Shown here piece after piece: positions 1-6,712 of a stretch of 18,168 nt of DNA. The notes beneath the pieces were generated by a model. It saw only the letters and a list, made by a program, of their open reading frames with translations. It was not told the DNA's origin and ran no database searches. Every line of letters starts with the position of its first letter. Positions within the stretch are counted from its first letter, which is position 1. A program made the position numbers and the translations under genes. The stretch is from DRGT01 sp022567895 (lineage in GTDB: Archaea; Thermoproteota; Nitrososphaeria; Nitrososphaerales; Nitrosopumilaceae): NCBI GenBank assembly GCA_022567895.1, contig JADFGC010000021.1, positions 1-18,168 of the forward strand. Reading direction: 5' to 3'.

Positions 1-686
1 CCTGCAAGCATATCAATTGATGTAGTATTACTTACAAGTGATTTTGCTAGAGTTACAAAAGAACCTCCTGGACCTACAATTTTATCTACCTTTTTAATTG
101 TCTTAGTTCCAAATGAAAGAGCTGCTATTGCTTGTGCACCACCTGTTTTGTAAATTTCAGTTGCTCCAGAAATATCAGCAGCTACAATTGTAAGTGGATC
201 TAATCTTCCTTCTTTATTTGGAGGAGTAGTAACTACTATTCTTTTTACACCAGCAGTTTTTGCAGGTACAACTGACATAATTGCTGAGCTTGGATATCTT
301 GCCAGACCTCCAGGAACATAGCATCCTACGCTTTCAATTGGTGAAAATGATTTAGAAATTTTTATCCCATCAATGTTGATTTTAGAATTTTTTAATAGAT
401 TTTTTATTGTGTTTTCAGTTTTTGATAATCTAGATTTAGCTAGTTTTATTGCAGAAATTTCTTTTTTGGATACTTTAGAGTAGGCATAGTCTATCTCTTT
501 TTTTGATAATCGTAATGATCCAAGTGAAGCTCCGCCAAATTTTTTTTCATAACGTTTTACTGCCAAATCTCCATTCTTTTTAACATCTGAAAGAATGGAT
601 TTGACTATCTTTTCATTCTGTTTTGATGGTTTAGGTGAGGCTGAATCTGCGAAATTCTCTATATTACGAGGAATAATGATTTTCAT
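1..686 (-). CDS. hisD: Histidinol dehydrogenase, 3' part missing (cut by left edge)
   Basis: HisD catalyses the last two steps of histidine synthesis: NAD-dependent oxidation of L-histidinol to histidine through the aldehyde. About 228 N-terminal residues are visible of the roughly 420-430 usual in the family. Recognition rests on the stretch GCYVPGGLARYPSSA, followed by TPPNKEGRLDP, then GGAQAIAALSFGT and KIVGPGGSFV, which are typical HisD blocks of the NAD-binding part. The zinc-binding and catalytic histidines lie beyond the window. The ATG at 684-686 shares one base with the TGA of hisG (TGATG), so the two are almost certainly co-transcribed and translationally coupled. The identification is firm; only the 3' end is unknown. 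Confidence 0.95.
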   Translation of the reverse strand, partial: MKIIIPRNIENFADSASPKPSKQNEKIVKSILSDVKKNGDLAVKRYEKKFGGASLGSLRLSKKEIDYAYSKVSKKEISAIKLAKSRLSKTENTIKNLLKNSKINIDGIKISKSFSPIESVGCYVPGGLARYPSSAIMSVVPAKTAGVKRIVVTTPPNKEGRLDPLTIVAADISGATEIYKTGGAQAIAALSFGTKTIKKVDKIVGPGGSFVTLAKSLVSNTTSIDMLA

Positions 687-1663
687 CAATTTTCTTCGTC
701 ACGTTTTATCTCCTCTAATTCGAGAATTTGTCTTGGCTCATGAACTACTAGTCCTTGAGCGATCTTTCTCAGTTTGGGAATAAGTATGTAATAGTCAGAT
801 TTTAGAATCACAGTGTTTACTCCGCACCAGCCTTTTTCACTTAGCGGACTAACAGTTGGTTTTTTGAGTGCGGGAATTTGCTTGAGTAGTTTTTTGAGAT
901 TTTTTTCTTTAACGTTTAGATAAATGTGTAAATATTTTCTTCCATGTACTGCTCCTCTCATCAACGTTACAATATCGTAGATTTTTTCACGCTTTGCTTT
1001 ATCTTTTAACGAAGTCTTATTTGCAATCAAGTGAGCAGTTGATTCTAGGACTTGATCAACAATTTTGAGTTTATTTTGCTTGAGTGTTGTTCCAGTTTCA
1101 GTTACATCCATTATTGCATCAACATCCTCAGGAGGTTTTGCTTCTGTTGCTCCAAATGATAAATGAATTTGAACATTTTTGTTTTTTCCTAGACGCACCC
1201 AAGGTGTTACAATTAATGGATCTTTTGAACCATAATATTTTTTGTATGATTTACATTGTTTAATGAATTTAGATGTAGTAGTTAGATACTCAGAAGAGAT
1301 TCGAAGGATTTTTTTCTTTTTTGCAAAGTCTGCAATCATAGAATCAATGTTTTTGTAACGATAAGAGTCAGGAAATGCAATTACTAATTTTATTCTACCA
1401 TATTCTAAATCTAAAATTGGTTCAACATCAGCTTTTGTTTCACCAATCCAATCCTTTCCAGTTATTCCAACATCGTATAAGCCGTCTGCTACTAAAGTTG
1501 GAATTTCTTGTGGTCTTAACATCTTTACCATTATTTGTGGATCATCAAGAAATACTCTGTAAGTTCTACTCTTACGATTAACCTTCGTCCAAGATCTTTC
1601 TAGTATCTTGAATGTGGCCTCTTCTAAACTACCCTTTGGAATTGCAAATTTTACCTTTGACAA
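686..1663 (-). CDS. hisG: ATP phosphoribosyltransferase, long form
   Basis: HisG condenses ATP with PRPP, the first committed step of histidine synthesis. With the start chosen here the protein has 325 residues, the size of the long form that carries its own C-terminal regulatory domain and needs no HisZ. Visible motifs are KFAIPKGSL at the N-terminus, a GLYDVGITGKDW block, the PRPP-binding loop DVTETGTTL at about 186-194, and a C-terminal ferredoxin-like domain containing LSEKGWCGVNTVI. In the family this domain binds histidine for feedback inhibition. The frame could also start at an ATG five codons upstream (1676-1678). I prefer the TTG at 1661-1663 because a TATA-like box at 1686-1694 predicts transcription starting at about 1664, downstream of that ATG, and because SKVKFAIPKG matches the usual HisG N-terminus. 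hisD follows with a 1-base overlap. Confidence 0.93.
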   Translation of the reverse strand: MSKVKFAIPKGSLEEATFKILERSWTKVNRKSRTYRVFLDDPQIMVKMLRPQEIPTLVADGLYDVGITGKDWIGETKADVEPILDLEYGRIKLVIAFPDSYRYKNIDSMIADFAKKKKILRISSEYLTTTSKFIKQCKSYKKYYGSKDPLIVTPWVRLGKNKNVQIHLSFGATEAKPPEDVDAIMDVTETGTTLKQNKLKIVDQVLESTAHLIANKTSLKDKAKREKIYDIVTLMRGAVHGRKYLHIYLNVKEKNLKKLLKQIPALKKPTVSPLSEKGWCGVNTVILKSDYYILIPKLRKIAQGLVVHEPRQILELEEIKRDEEN

Positions 1664-1685
1664 TCCTTTCCCTCTCATAAAGCAG

Positions 1686-1694
1686 CTATATAAT
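1686..1694 (-). promoter_or_regulatory. TATA-like box for hisG-hisD
   Basis: On the minus strand this reads ATTATATAG and lies in the 38-nt gap between the HMG-CoA reductase stop and the preferred hisG start. Its centre is about 26 nt upstream of the TTG at 1663, the normal archaeal TATA-to-start spacing. It suggests that hisGD has its own promoter and a leaderless or nearly leaderless mRNA. The spacing argument is inference. Confidence 0.6.
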
Positions 1695-1701
1695 TTTCTG
1701 T

Positions 1702-2952
1702 TTAAATTTGCTCGAGCAATTCCTTTGCTCTATTAAGTGAGATATTATTCTCTTGAACCATTTTCTTCACGATTTCATCAACATGTTCTGCTTTTGCTCC
1801 AGCAGCTGAAGCAAGATTTCTTGCATGAAGTTTCATGTGACTTTTTTGAATTCCTTCGGTTGCAAGTGCTCTAAGTGCACTAAAGTTTTGAGCCAAACCT
1901 GTTGCCGTAATAACGCATGCAAGCTCTTTTGCAGAGGTAACACCAAGAATCTTTGTACAAATTTTTGCTATAGGATGAACTTTGATTATTCCCCCTACAA
2001 TACCCACAGATAATGGTAATTCGAGTTTACCAACTAGATTTCCTTCAGCATCTTTTGACCATTCTGTAAGGGAGCTATATTTTCCTGAACGAGCCGCATA
2101 TGCATTTGCAGCAGCTTCTATTGCCCTACTATCTTGCCCTGTTGCATTTGCTACAGATATAATTCCATTCATTACTCCTTTGTTGTGAGTTACCGCTCTG
2201 TAAACATCGTTTGCAGCAAATTGAAAAGCTAAGATAATGTTGTCAACGATTTCTTCACCGCCAACTCCTTCTTTGTCAAATACGGCGGTGGCTTTTACCA
2301 TACGTCTTGTAGAATAGTTTGATAAAATTCGCAGTAATGTTTTTCCTCCACTTAGTTTTTCAATTAAAGGAGCAACTGCTTCACACATTGAATTTGTAAC
2401 ATTTGCACCCATTGCGTCACCAACATCAATTAAAAGCTCGACAATCAACATCTTACCAGAATCAGTTTGTATTTCTCTACAAGAAACTTCTTTTGCGCCT
2501 TTACCTATTTTTGAAAGGGTATTGCTTTGTAAATTTGCAATTTCAAGTATTTCCTTTGATGATTCTTCAATTTTGGAAATTGCAGTTGAATCAGCATTCA
2601 AAACTTGAATTTGTCCAATACTGTATGACTCATCGGCATCAACTTTGAAGCCGCCTTTAATTCTAGCAATTTTTGCAGCCTTTGATGCAGCAGCTATTAC
2701 TGATGGTTCTTCAATTACCATTGGGACTAGATAGTCTTTGTCGTTAATTTTGAAATTTGTTGCAATACCTAATGGGAGAGAAAATGTACCAATTGCATTT
2801 TCAATCATCTTGTCTGCATTTTCAAAAGTTATTCCACCTGAGTTTTCTAAAATTTCAAGTTCTTCCTGGGACAAATTGGCAAAATTTTTCACTATGTCTA
2901 GTCTTTCCTTTTGACTTTTTTCAAAAAATTTTGATATTGATGAGTCTTTCAA
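1702..2952 (-). CDS. hmgA: Hydroxymethylglutaryl-CoA reductase, class II type
   Basis: This enzyme reduces HMG-CoA to mevalonate, which in an archaeon feeds the isoprenoid ether lipids. The 416-residue sequence matches the class II ('degradative', Pseudomonas mevalonii-like) family: ENAIGTFSLPLG at 51-62, MVIEEPSVIAAASK at 78-91, DAMGAN at 179-184, HNKGVMNGI with the catalytic Lys at about 258, TGQDSRAIEA with the catalytic Asp at about 274, and KLHARN with the catalytic His at about 376. The start is TTG at 2950-2952, immediately after the TAA of the upstream GSDH gene and in the same frame. No in-frame ATG lies between that stop and the conserved N-terminus. A GAGG about 12 nt upstream is a weak ribosome-binding candidate. 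Cofactor preference (NADH or NADPH) cannot be read with confidence. Confidence 0.93.
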   Translation of the reverse strand: MKDSSISKFFEKSQKERLDIVKNFANLSQEELEILENSGGITFENADKMIENAIGTFSLPLGIATNFKINDKDYLVPMVIEEPSVIAAASKAAKIARIKGGFKVDADESYSIGQIQVLNADSTAISKIEESSKEILEIANLQSNTLSKIGKGAKEVSCREIQTDSGKMLIVELLIDVGDAMGANVTNSMCEAVAPLIEKLSGGKTLLRILSNYSTRRMVKATAVFDKEGVGGEEIVDNIILAFQFAANDVYRAVTHNKGVMNGIISVANATGQDSRAIEAAANAYAARSGKYSSLTEWSKDAEGNLVGKLELPLSVGIVGGIIKVHPIAKICTKILGVTSAKELACVITATGLAQNFSALRALATEGIQKSHMKLHARNLASAAGAKAEHVDEIVKKMVQENNISLNRAKELLEQI

Positions 2953-4047
2953 TTACTTCATTATCCTCAATAATTTGTCATCAGAACGGTCTGGAAAACC
3001 TTTTCCATCAGTATTTGACGTTATTACATAGAGATTTCCATCTGGTCCTTCATTTACGTCTCGTATTCTGCCAATTCCACTCAGAATACTTTTTTGGGAA
3101 ATTAGGCCTTCTTCGCTGATTTCTAATTGGTAAAGGTGAGGGGATCTAAGAGAGGCCATTATCATGTAGCCTTGAAACTCAAGTTTATCACCAGAATAGA
3201 TTACAATTCCTCCTGGTTCAATGCCAGGATCATAACACACTATTGCGTCTACAAAGTCTCCACCAGAACACTCCTGTAAAGGCCAGCCATAATTTTGGCC
3301 CGAATGAATAATGTTAATTTCATCATTTTTAGTTGGACCAAAGTCAGTAACATAGAAATTTCCTAATTCATCCCATGCCATTCCTTGAGGATTTCTAAAA
3401 CCTAAAGAAAAAACAGGTGAATTCTCAAATGGGTTATCATTTGGAATTGATCCGTCGTCATTTAATCTTAAAATTTTTCCAGCAAGTGATTCTAGTTCTT
3501 GTGGAAGATGAGAAGAATCAGAAACAGAGCCTGTGCCAACATAGAGTTTTCCGTCAGGTCCAAATTTTATTACACCACCATTACTAAATTTTGAACCTGG
3601 AATTTTATCAAAAATTGTTTCAGCATCTTCCAGTTTGTTCTGTGATTCTTTGATTTTCAAAATTTTATTCCACAGATTTCCTTCTTCTTCATAAGTATAG
3701 TAGACATACAAATAATGATTGTTTGAAAAGTCTGGATGAGTTTCGATTCCAAGCAATCCACCATCAAAGACATCTGCTGTTCTCAAAGTTGCTAAAGGTT
3801 CTTCTAACAGGATGTCATTTTGAATTACTCGTACTTTGCCAATTTTTTCTATAACAAAGATTCTATCATCACCAAAAGCTATTGCTCTAGGTTTTTTAAG
3901 ATTTGTTGCAAGTACTACTACTGAATCGGTTCCTTCAGTAGTTGTTGTTGGTTTTGGTAAAGGAACTGGTTCACTTGGAGATGAAATTAAAATTATTGAA
4001 ATAATAACAGCAGCTATAATTCCAGCAATTCGTAATTTCTTATTCAC
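2953..4047 (-). CDS. Membrane-anchored GSDH-family (PQQ sugar dehydrogenase-like) beta-propeller protein
   Basis: This is a six-bladed beta-propeller of the soluble glucose/aldose sugar dehydrogenase (GSDH) family, 364 residues long. A short basic start and a hydrophobic stretch at about 7-22 are followed by a Pro/Thr-rich linker at 24-40, so the propeller probably sits outside the membrane, held by an N-terminal anchor. Family blocks are GGLLGIETHPDF (97-107), NGGVIKFGPDGKLYVGTG (156-173), LAGKILRLNDDGSIPNDNPF (188-207), RNPQGMAWD (218-226), NYGWP (252-256) and GRIRDVNEGPDGNLYV (326-341). Two nearby cysteines (260, 271) could form a disulfide. The His normally found in HNGG is Ser155, and the His of GHRNPQ is Phe217, so dehydrogenase activity is doubtful. 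The start is GTG at 4045-4047, the only reasonable one before an upstream in-frame stop, and an AT-rich box is centred about 26 nt upstream. Confidence 0.85.
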   Translation of the reverse strand: MNKKLRIAGIIAAVIISIILISSPSEPVPLPKPTTTTEGTDSVVVLATNLKKPRAIAFGDDRIFVIEKIGKVRVIQNDILLEEPLATLRTADVFDGGLLGIETHPDFSNNHYLYVYYTYEEEGNLWNKILKIKESQNKLEDAETIFDKIPGSKFSNGGVIKFGPDGKLYVGTGSVSDSSHLPQELESLAGKILRLNDDGSIPNDNPFENSPVFSLGFRNPQGMAWDELGNFYVTDFGPTKNDEINIIHSGQNYGWPLQECSGGDFVDAIVCYDPGIEPGGIVIYSGDKLEFQGYMIMASLRSPHLYQLEISEEGLISQKSILSGIGRIRDVNEGPDGNLYVITSNTDGKGFPDRSDDKLLRIMK

Positions 4048-4068
4048 AAGTTTAAGTTTTTCAATTCC

Positions 4069-4077
4069 TATTAATTA
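4069..4077 (-). promoter_or_regulatory. TATA-like box for the GSDH-HMGR transcript
   Basis: The minus strand reads TAATTAATA here, centred about 26 nt upstream of the GTG start of the GSDH gene. This would give a leaderless message for the GSDH and HMG-CoA reductase genes. Assigned from spacing and composition only. Confidence 0.45.
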
Positions 4078-4099
4078 CTTTCAGGAATTTGATAAAGCG

Positions 4100-4105
4100 T
4101 ATATA
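4100..4105 (+). promoter_or_regulatory. TATA box for the initiator tRNA gene
   Basis: TATATA is centred about 26 nt upstream of the first base of the tRNA (4129), the expected archaeal spacing, so the transcript probably starts at or next to the mature 5' end. The hexamer is palindromic and could also be read from the other strand, but the minus-strand GSDH gene has a better placed box of its own. Confidence 0.65.
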
Positions 4106-4147
4106 CTGCCGTGAACCCTCATTGTTTCAGCGGGGTGGGGAAGTCAG

Positions 4148-4163
4148 ACTGCTTTAGGGCGAA
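4148..4163 (+). other. Proposed D-loop intron in the initiator tRNA
   Basis: The genomic D-loop (4142-4167) is 26 nt. Removing ACTGCTTTAGGGCGAA leaves AGTCAGGTCA, a normal 10-nt loop with A14, G15, the invariant G18-G19 and A21. A relaxed bulge-helix-bulge is possible. The outer pairs are A4141-U4165 and G4140-C4166. The central helix 4143-4145 with 4158-4160 holds G-C, U-G and C-G pairs next to an A4142-G4161 mismatch. The 3-nt bulges are 4146-4148 and 4162-4164, and the inner CU/AG helix closes a 5-nt loop. Length and geometry match the intron at 37/38. The splice points are inferred. Confidence 0.65.
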
Positions 4164-4183
4164 GTCATCCCGGCGGGCTCATA

Positions 4184-4199
4184 ATCATTAAGATGAGAT
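4184..4199 (+). other. Canonical 37/38 intron in the initiator tRNA
   Basis: The 16 nt ATCATTAAGATGAGAT interrupt the anticodon loop after A37. They form a clean bulge-helix-bulge: the anticodon stem is the outer helix and CUCA (4178-4181) pairs with UGAG (4194-4197) as the 4-bp central helix. The 3-nt bulges are UAA (4182-4184) and AUA (4198-4200), and an inner UC/GA helix closes a 5-nt loop. Cutting after the second base of each bulge gives the standard loop CUCAUAA. This is the substrate form of the archaeal tRNA splicing endonuclease. Confidence 0.9.
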
Positions 4200-4236
4200 A
4201 CCCGCAGCTCAGTAGTTCAAATCTACTCCCCGCTAT

Positions 4237-5565
4237 CTAATTCTTAAAAATCCTAAACCAAGAAACTGAATCATCAAATTGTATATTCCTGTTTAAAATT
4301 CCAATTCGTTGTCTTGGCCTTGTCAAATGTCTGTGCGCAGATACGACGGGCAGATACGTTTGTTTTTTGATTTTTCTTTGAACTACTTCAATTTTTTTTG
4401 ATTTGACTTTTTTCCCACATTTTACACATTGAAATCCTTGGTTTTTTCCCTTTGATTTCATTTTCTTGTTACATTTTGTGCATAAGGGATTTGTTAGTTT
4501 TAGATTTTTTTTCAAATTTAGAATTTTAATAAATTCGATGTTTACTACTCTTGGATATTTTTTTGAGGCTTTTCTTACAGCCCCTCCAATCATTACTTTG
4601 TCGCCTTTTCTCAAATGCATCATTTCAGATGCTAATCCTGTAGGTTCGTATACAGCACATCTTACTTTGTTTCCTTTTGAAATAATTGTAAAGAATGCAT
4701 GACCACCTTTTTCCATTTTTGGATCATCTAAAACATAGCCTGTAATTTTTCCAGAAGAATATGGTTTTAATTCTGAAACATCAATTTCATTTTTTAAATG
4801 TGCTGACGTTCCTTGATTGGATTTGAAGATTAGATATCCATCAAGTTTTTCTTGTGTTTTGATTAATTTTGCAGCTTGTAGTAATGATTTTGTATTTTCA
4901 CCTCTAATTCCATAAAATACTGGATCAGGTCCATGTGGACAGATCAAGACCTTGTTTTTTGTTTCATCAATATTGTTAAATGTGAACGGAAATGTTTTTT
5001 CCTTCATTTTTTTGACACTTTCTTTTGAAATAACTCGTTCTTTTCCAAAATGTGGTTTTGTTCTATAACTTAGTAACTCAACTGTTTGATCATCAAATTG
5101 ATAACCGATAACCCCAATAGCTCCAACCAATCCTTGACCATTTCCCAAGTAAAATGATTCTATGTTGTTATTTGCAGCAAATTTTTTGGCATAATTTCGA
5201 TTAACTAACTTGCATAGTGCAATTTCACTAAATTGTTTGAATTCATTTGGAATTGTTTCATTTTCATAAAATACTAGAGCAGGATTTGCACCATTTTTTG
5301 TATCAGAATATTTGATTAGATAATCTGTGATTTTCTTCTTAATTTTTTCGGGATAATTTGTCTCAATCTTTAACCCTACTGCCCCATTTCCCCTTGTTTT
5401 CCAAGGAATGTTTGGATTAAATCTGACCAGTTTTGGATAGTCAAGAAATTGGACCTTTTCTTTTTTGAGATAGTTTACGATTTTGTAGGCGAGATAAGTA
5501 GTACACATTCCTTTGGGAGAATCAGTATCATCAAAGCCAATGTTCAGGACAGTTTTTGTTCTCAT
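4237..5565 (-). CDS. tiaS: tRNA(Ile2) 2-agmatinylcytidine synthetase TiaS
   Basis: TiaS uses ATP and agmatine to convert C34 of tRNA-Ile2 (anticodon CAU) to agmatidine, so that it reads AUA as isoleucine instead of AUG. The 442 residues match the family length. The N-terminus has the diagnostic GFDDTDSPKGMCTTYL (about 10-25). A middle region has CPHGPDPVFYGIRGE and the GTSAHL block, followed by an OB-fold-like segment starting at GKITGYVLDDPK. A zinc ribbon has Cys362, Cys365, Cys380 and Cys383 (CTKC...CVKC), and a basic tail ends the protein. The ATG start at 5563-5565 immediately precedes the conserved N-terminus. Its stop lies 1 nt beyond the 3' end of the convergent initiator tRNA gene, another CAU-anticodon tRNA that TiaS must reject. 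It is divergent from dph2 across 86 nt. Confidence 0.95.
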   Translation of the reverse strand: MRTKTVLNIGFDDTDSPKGMCTTYLAYKIVNYLKKEKVQFLDYPKLVRFNPNIPWKTRGNGAVGLKIETNYPEKIKKKITDYLIKYSDTKNGANPALVFYENETIPNEFKQFSEIALCKLVNRNYAKKFAANNNIESFYLGNGQGLVGAIGVIGYQFDDQTVELLSYRTKPHFGKERVISKESVKKMKEKTFPFTFNNIDETKNKVLICPHGPDPVFYGIRGENTKSLLQAAKLIKTQEKLDGYLIFKSNQGTSAHLKNEIDVSELKPYSSGKITGYVLDDPKMEKGGHAFFTIISKGNKVRCAVYEPTGLASEMMHLRKGDKVMIGGAVRKASKKYPRVVNIEFIKILNLKKNLKLTNPLCTKCNKKMKSKGKNQGFQCVKCGKKVKSKKIEVVQRKIKKQTYLPVVSAHRHLTRPRQRIGILNRNIQFDDSVSWFRIFKN

Positions 5566-5618
5566 AAATCAAATTAGAAAAGCCTAACATTTTTGAGTTG
5601 TTGTTAAATCTAGATGGG

Positions 5619-5626
5619 TTTAAATT
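5619..5626 (+). promoter_or_regulatory. TATA-like box for dph2
   Basis: TTTAAATT lies in the 86-nt gap between tiaS and dph2. Its centre is about 29 nt before the dph2 ATG at 5652, predicting a leader of a few bases at most. A matching box for tiaS on the other strand is less clear (AT-rich sequence near 5586-5598). Confidence 0.5.
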
Positions 5627-5651
5627 AAAATCAACTGAATTTTAGCCGGAA

Positions 5652-6647
5652 ATGATAGTTATAGACGAGAAAAAAATCTATGAAGAAATTCAAAAAAGAA
5701 AGCCTGTTTCAGTTGCTCTAAATGGGCCTGATGGAATTTTACCTAGAGTTCAAGAAACTGCATCAAAAATCATGAAAAGGTTTGGAATTCCAGCATATGT
5801 CTTAGCAGATACAACTTGGGGTACTTGTGATCTTAACTCAAATGGTGCCAAAGTTCTAAATGCGGAAGTTTTGTTTCACATAGGTCATTCAATTAACATG
5901 GAAACGTTTGAAGACAATGTTGTTTTAATTGATGCTTTTGATGACATTACCTTTGACAAAGTTTCAAAAAAGTGTATTGAAATTCTAAAAGGAAAAACCA
6001 TTTCATTAATTACTGATAGTCAACATCTTAATCAAGTAGAGAACGTAAAAGAAATCTTAACTCAGGGAAGAATTAAGGTTCTAATAGGAAAGGGAAAAGG
6101 TCAACTAAATGATGGTCAAGTTTTTGGTTGTGAGTTTTATCCTGCAACCGAAATCGCTCCAGATGTAGATGCAAATGTGTTTTTGGGACAAAGTAATTTT
6201 CATGCAGCTGGAATTGCATTAGCTACAAACAAACCAACATATGTTTTAGATCCATACTTTAATGAGGTAAGAGAGGTTTCTGAATTTGCACAAAAATTAC
6301 AGAAAAAGGCAACATTAGCAATTTACAAAGCTGCTGAAGCTAAAACTTTTGGAATTATTGTTGGTCTTAAAGAAGGTCAGATTGCAAAACCATTTGCCTT
6401 GAAATTTAAACGAGAATTAGAAAAAGAGGGAAAAGAGGTTCAGCTTTTTGCATTAACTGACATTACAAATGAAAGGCTGACTAATTTGAAGGGAATTGAT
6501 GCCTTTATTCAGGTAGCCTGCCCAAGAATTTCAACTGATAACCACTTTGACAAGCCAGTTTTGTCCACTCCACAAGCCAATGCACTTTTGAAAGTATTAA
6601 GAAATGAAAGTATCGAGGGTTATCTTCAGATCCCTCATTGGCTTTAA
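5652..6647 (+). CDS. dph2: Diphthamide biosynthesis enzyme Dph2
   Basis: Dph2 is the non-classical radical-SAM enzyme that transfers the 3-amino-3-carboxypropyl group of S-adenosylmethionine to the target histidine of elongation factor 2, the first step of diphthamide formation. The 331 residues match archaeal homodimeric Dph2. The three cysteines that bind the 4Fe-4S cluster are visible: Cys59 in TWGTCD, Cys160 in FGCEFYPA and Cys290 in VACPRIS. Other family blocks are VALNGPDGIL near the start and FLGQSNFHAAGIAL at about 177-190. The start is the ATG at 5652, preceded by a TATA-like box at the right distance. It is the first gene of a plus-strand run continuing into csl4 and pheA, although csl4 appears to have its own promoter. 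Confidence 0.95.
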   Translation: MIVIDEKKIYEEIQKRKPVSVALNGPDGILPRVQETASKIMKRFGIPAYVLADTTWGTCDLNSNGAKVLNAEVLFHIGHSINMETFEDNVVLIDAFDDITFDKVSKKCIEILKGKTISLITDSQHLNQVENVKEILTQGRIKVLIGKGKGQLNDGQVFGCEFYPATEIAPDVDANVFLGQSNFHAAGIALATNKPTYVLDPYFNEVREVSEFAQKLQKKATLAIYKAAEAKTFGIIVGLKEGQIAKPFALKFKRELEKEGKEVQLFALTDITNERLTNLKGIDAFIQVACPRISTDNHFDKPVLSTPQANALLKVLRNESIEGYLQIPHWL

Positions 6648-6683
6648 TTGCATGTTTTCAAGCAAATTCCAGAAATCTTTTAG

Positions 6684-6690
6684 TTTATAA
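6684..6690 (+). promoter_or_regulatory. TATA box for csl4-pheA
   Basis: TTTATAA lies in the 65-nt gap after dph2, centred 26 nt upstream of the ATG at 6713. It predicts a leaderless csl4-pheA message and supports the shorter csl4 start. Confidence 0.65.
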
Positions 6691-6712
6691 TCAGTGTTCT
6701 AAAATTCAGCAC

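Larger units (their letters stand above)
4129..4235 (+). tRNA. Initiator tRNA-Met (CAU) with two short introns
   Basis: The cloverleaf folds by eye. The 7-bp acceptor stem is AGCGGGG (4129-4135) with CCCCGCT (4228-4234), followed by A73 at 4235. The D stem is GGGA/TCCC (4138-4141 with 4168-4171). The anticodon stem is GCGGG/CCCGC (4173-4177 with 4201-4205). The T arm is AGTAG-TTCAAAT-CTACT (4211-4227). The anticodon CAT occupies 4180-4182. The A1-U72 pair and three consecutive G-C pairs next to the anticodon loop mark it as the initiator, not elongator tRNA-Met or tRNA-Ile2. A 16-nt intron sits at 37/38, and the D-loop is 16 nt longer than normal. Removing both inserts leaves 75 nt. CCA is not encoded. 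The gene lies between two minus-strand genes, with tiaS converging on it from the right. Confidence 0.93.

Noticed and set aside
2757..3119. 120-codon plus-strand frame across the GSDH/HMGR junction
   Set aside because: Leu/Phe/His-rich translation typical of the antisense of AT-rich coding sequence; both real genes cover it.
4129..4235. tRNA-Ile2 or elongator tRNA-Met, suggested by the CAU anticodon next to tiaS
   Set aside because: The A1-U72 pair and three G-C pairs adjoining the anticodon loop are initiator features.
4129..4235. A tRNA pseudogene, because the D-loop and anticodon loop are too long
   Set aside because: All stems pair perfectly, conserved bases are intact, and both extra segments are compatible with splicing.
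6638..6712. Upstream extension of csl4 overlapping dph2
   Set aside because: The extension has no csl4 similarity and the TATA box lies within it, so it would not be transcribed from that promoter.
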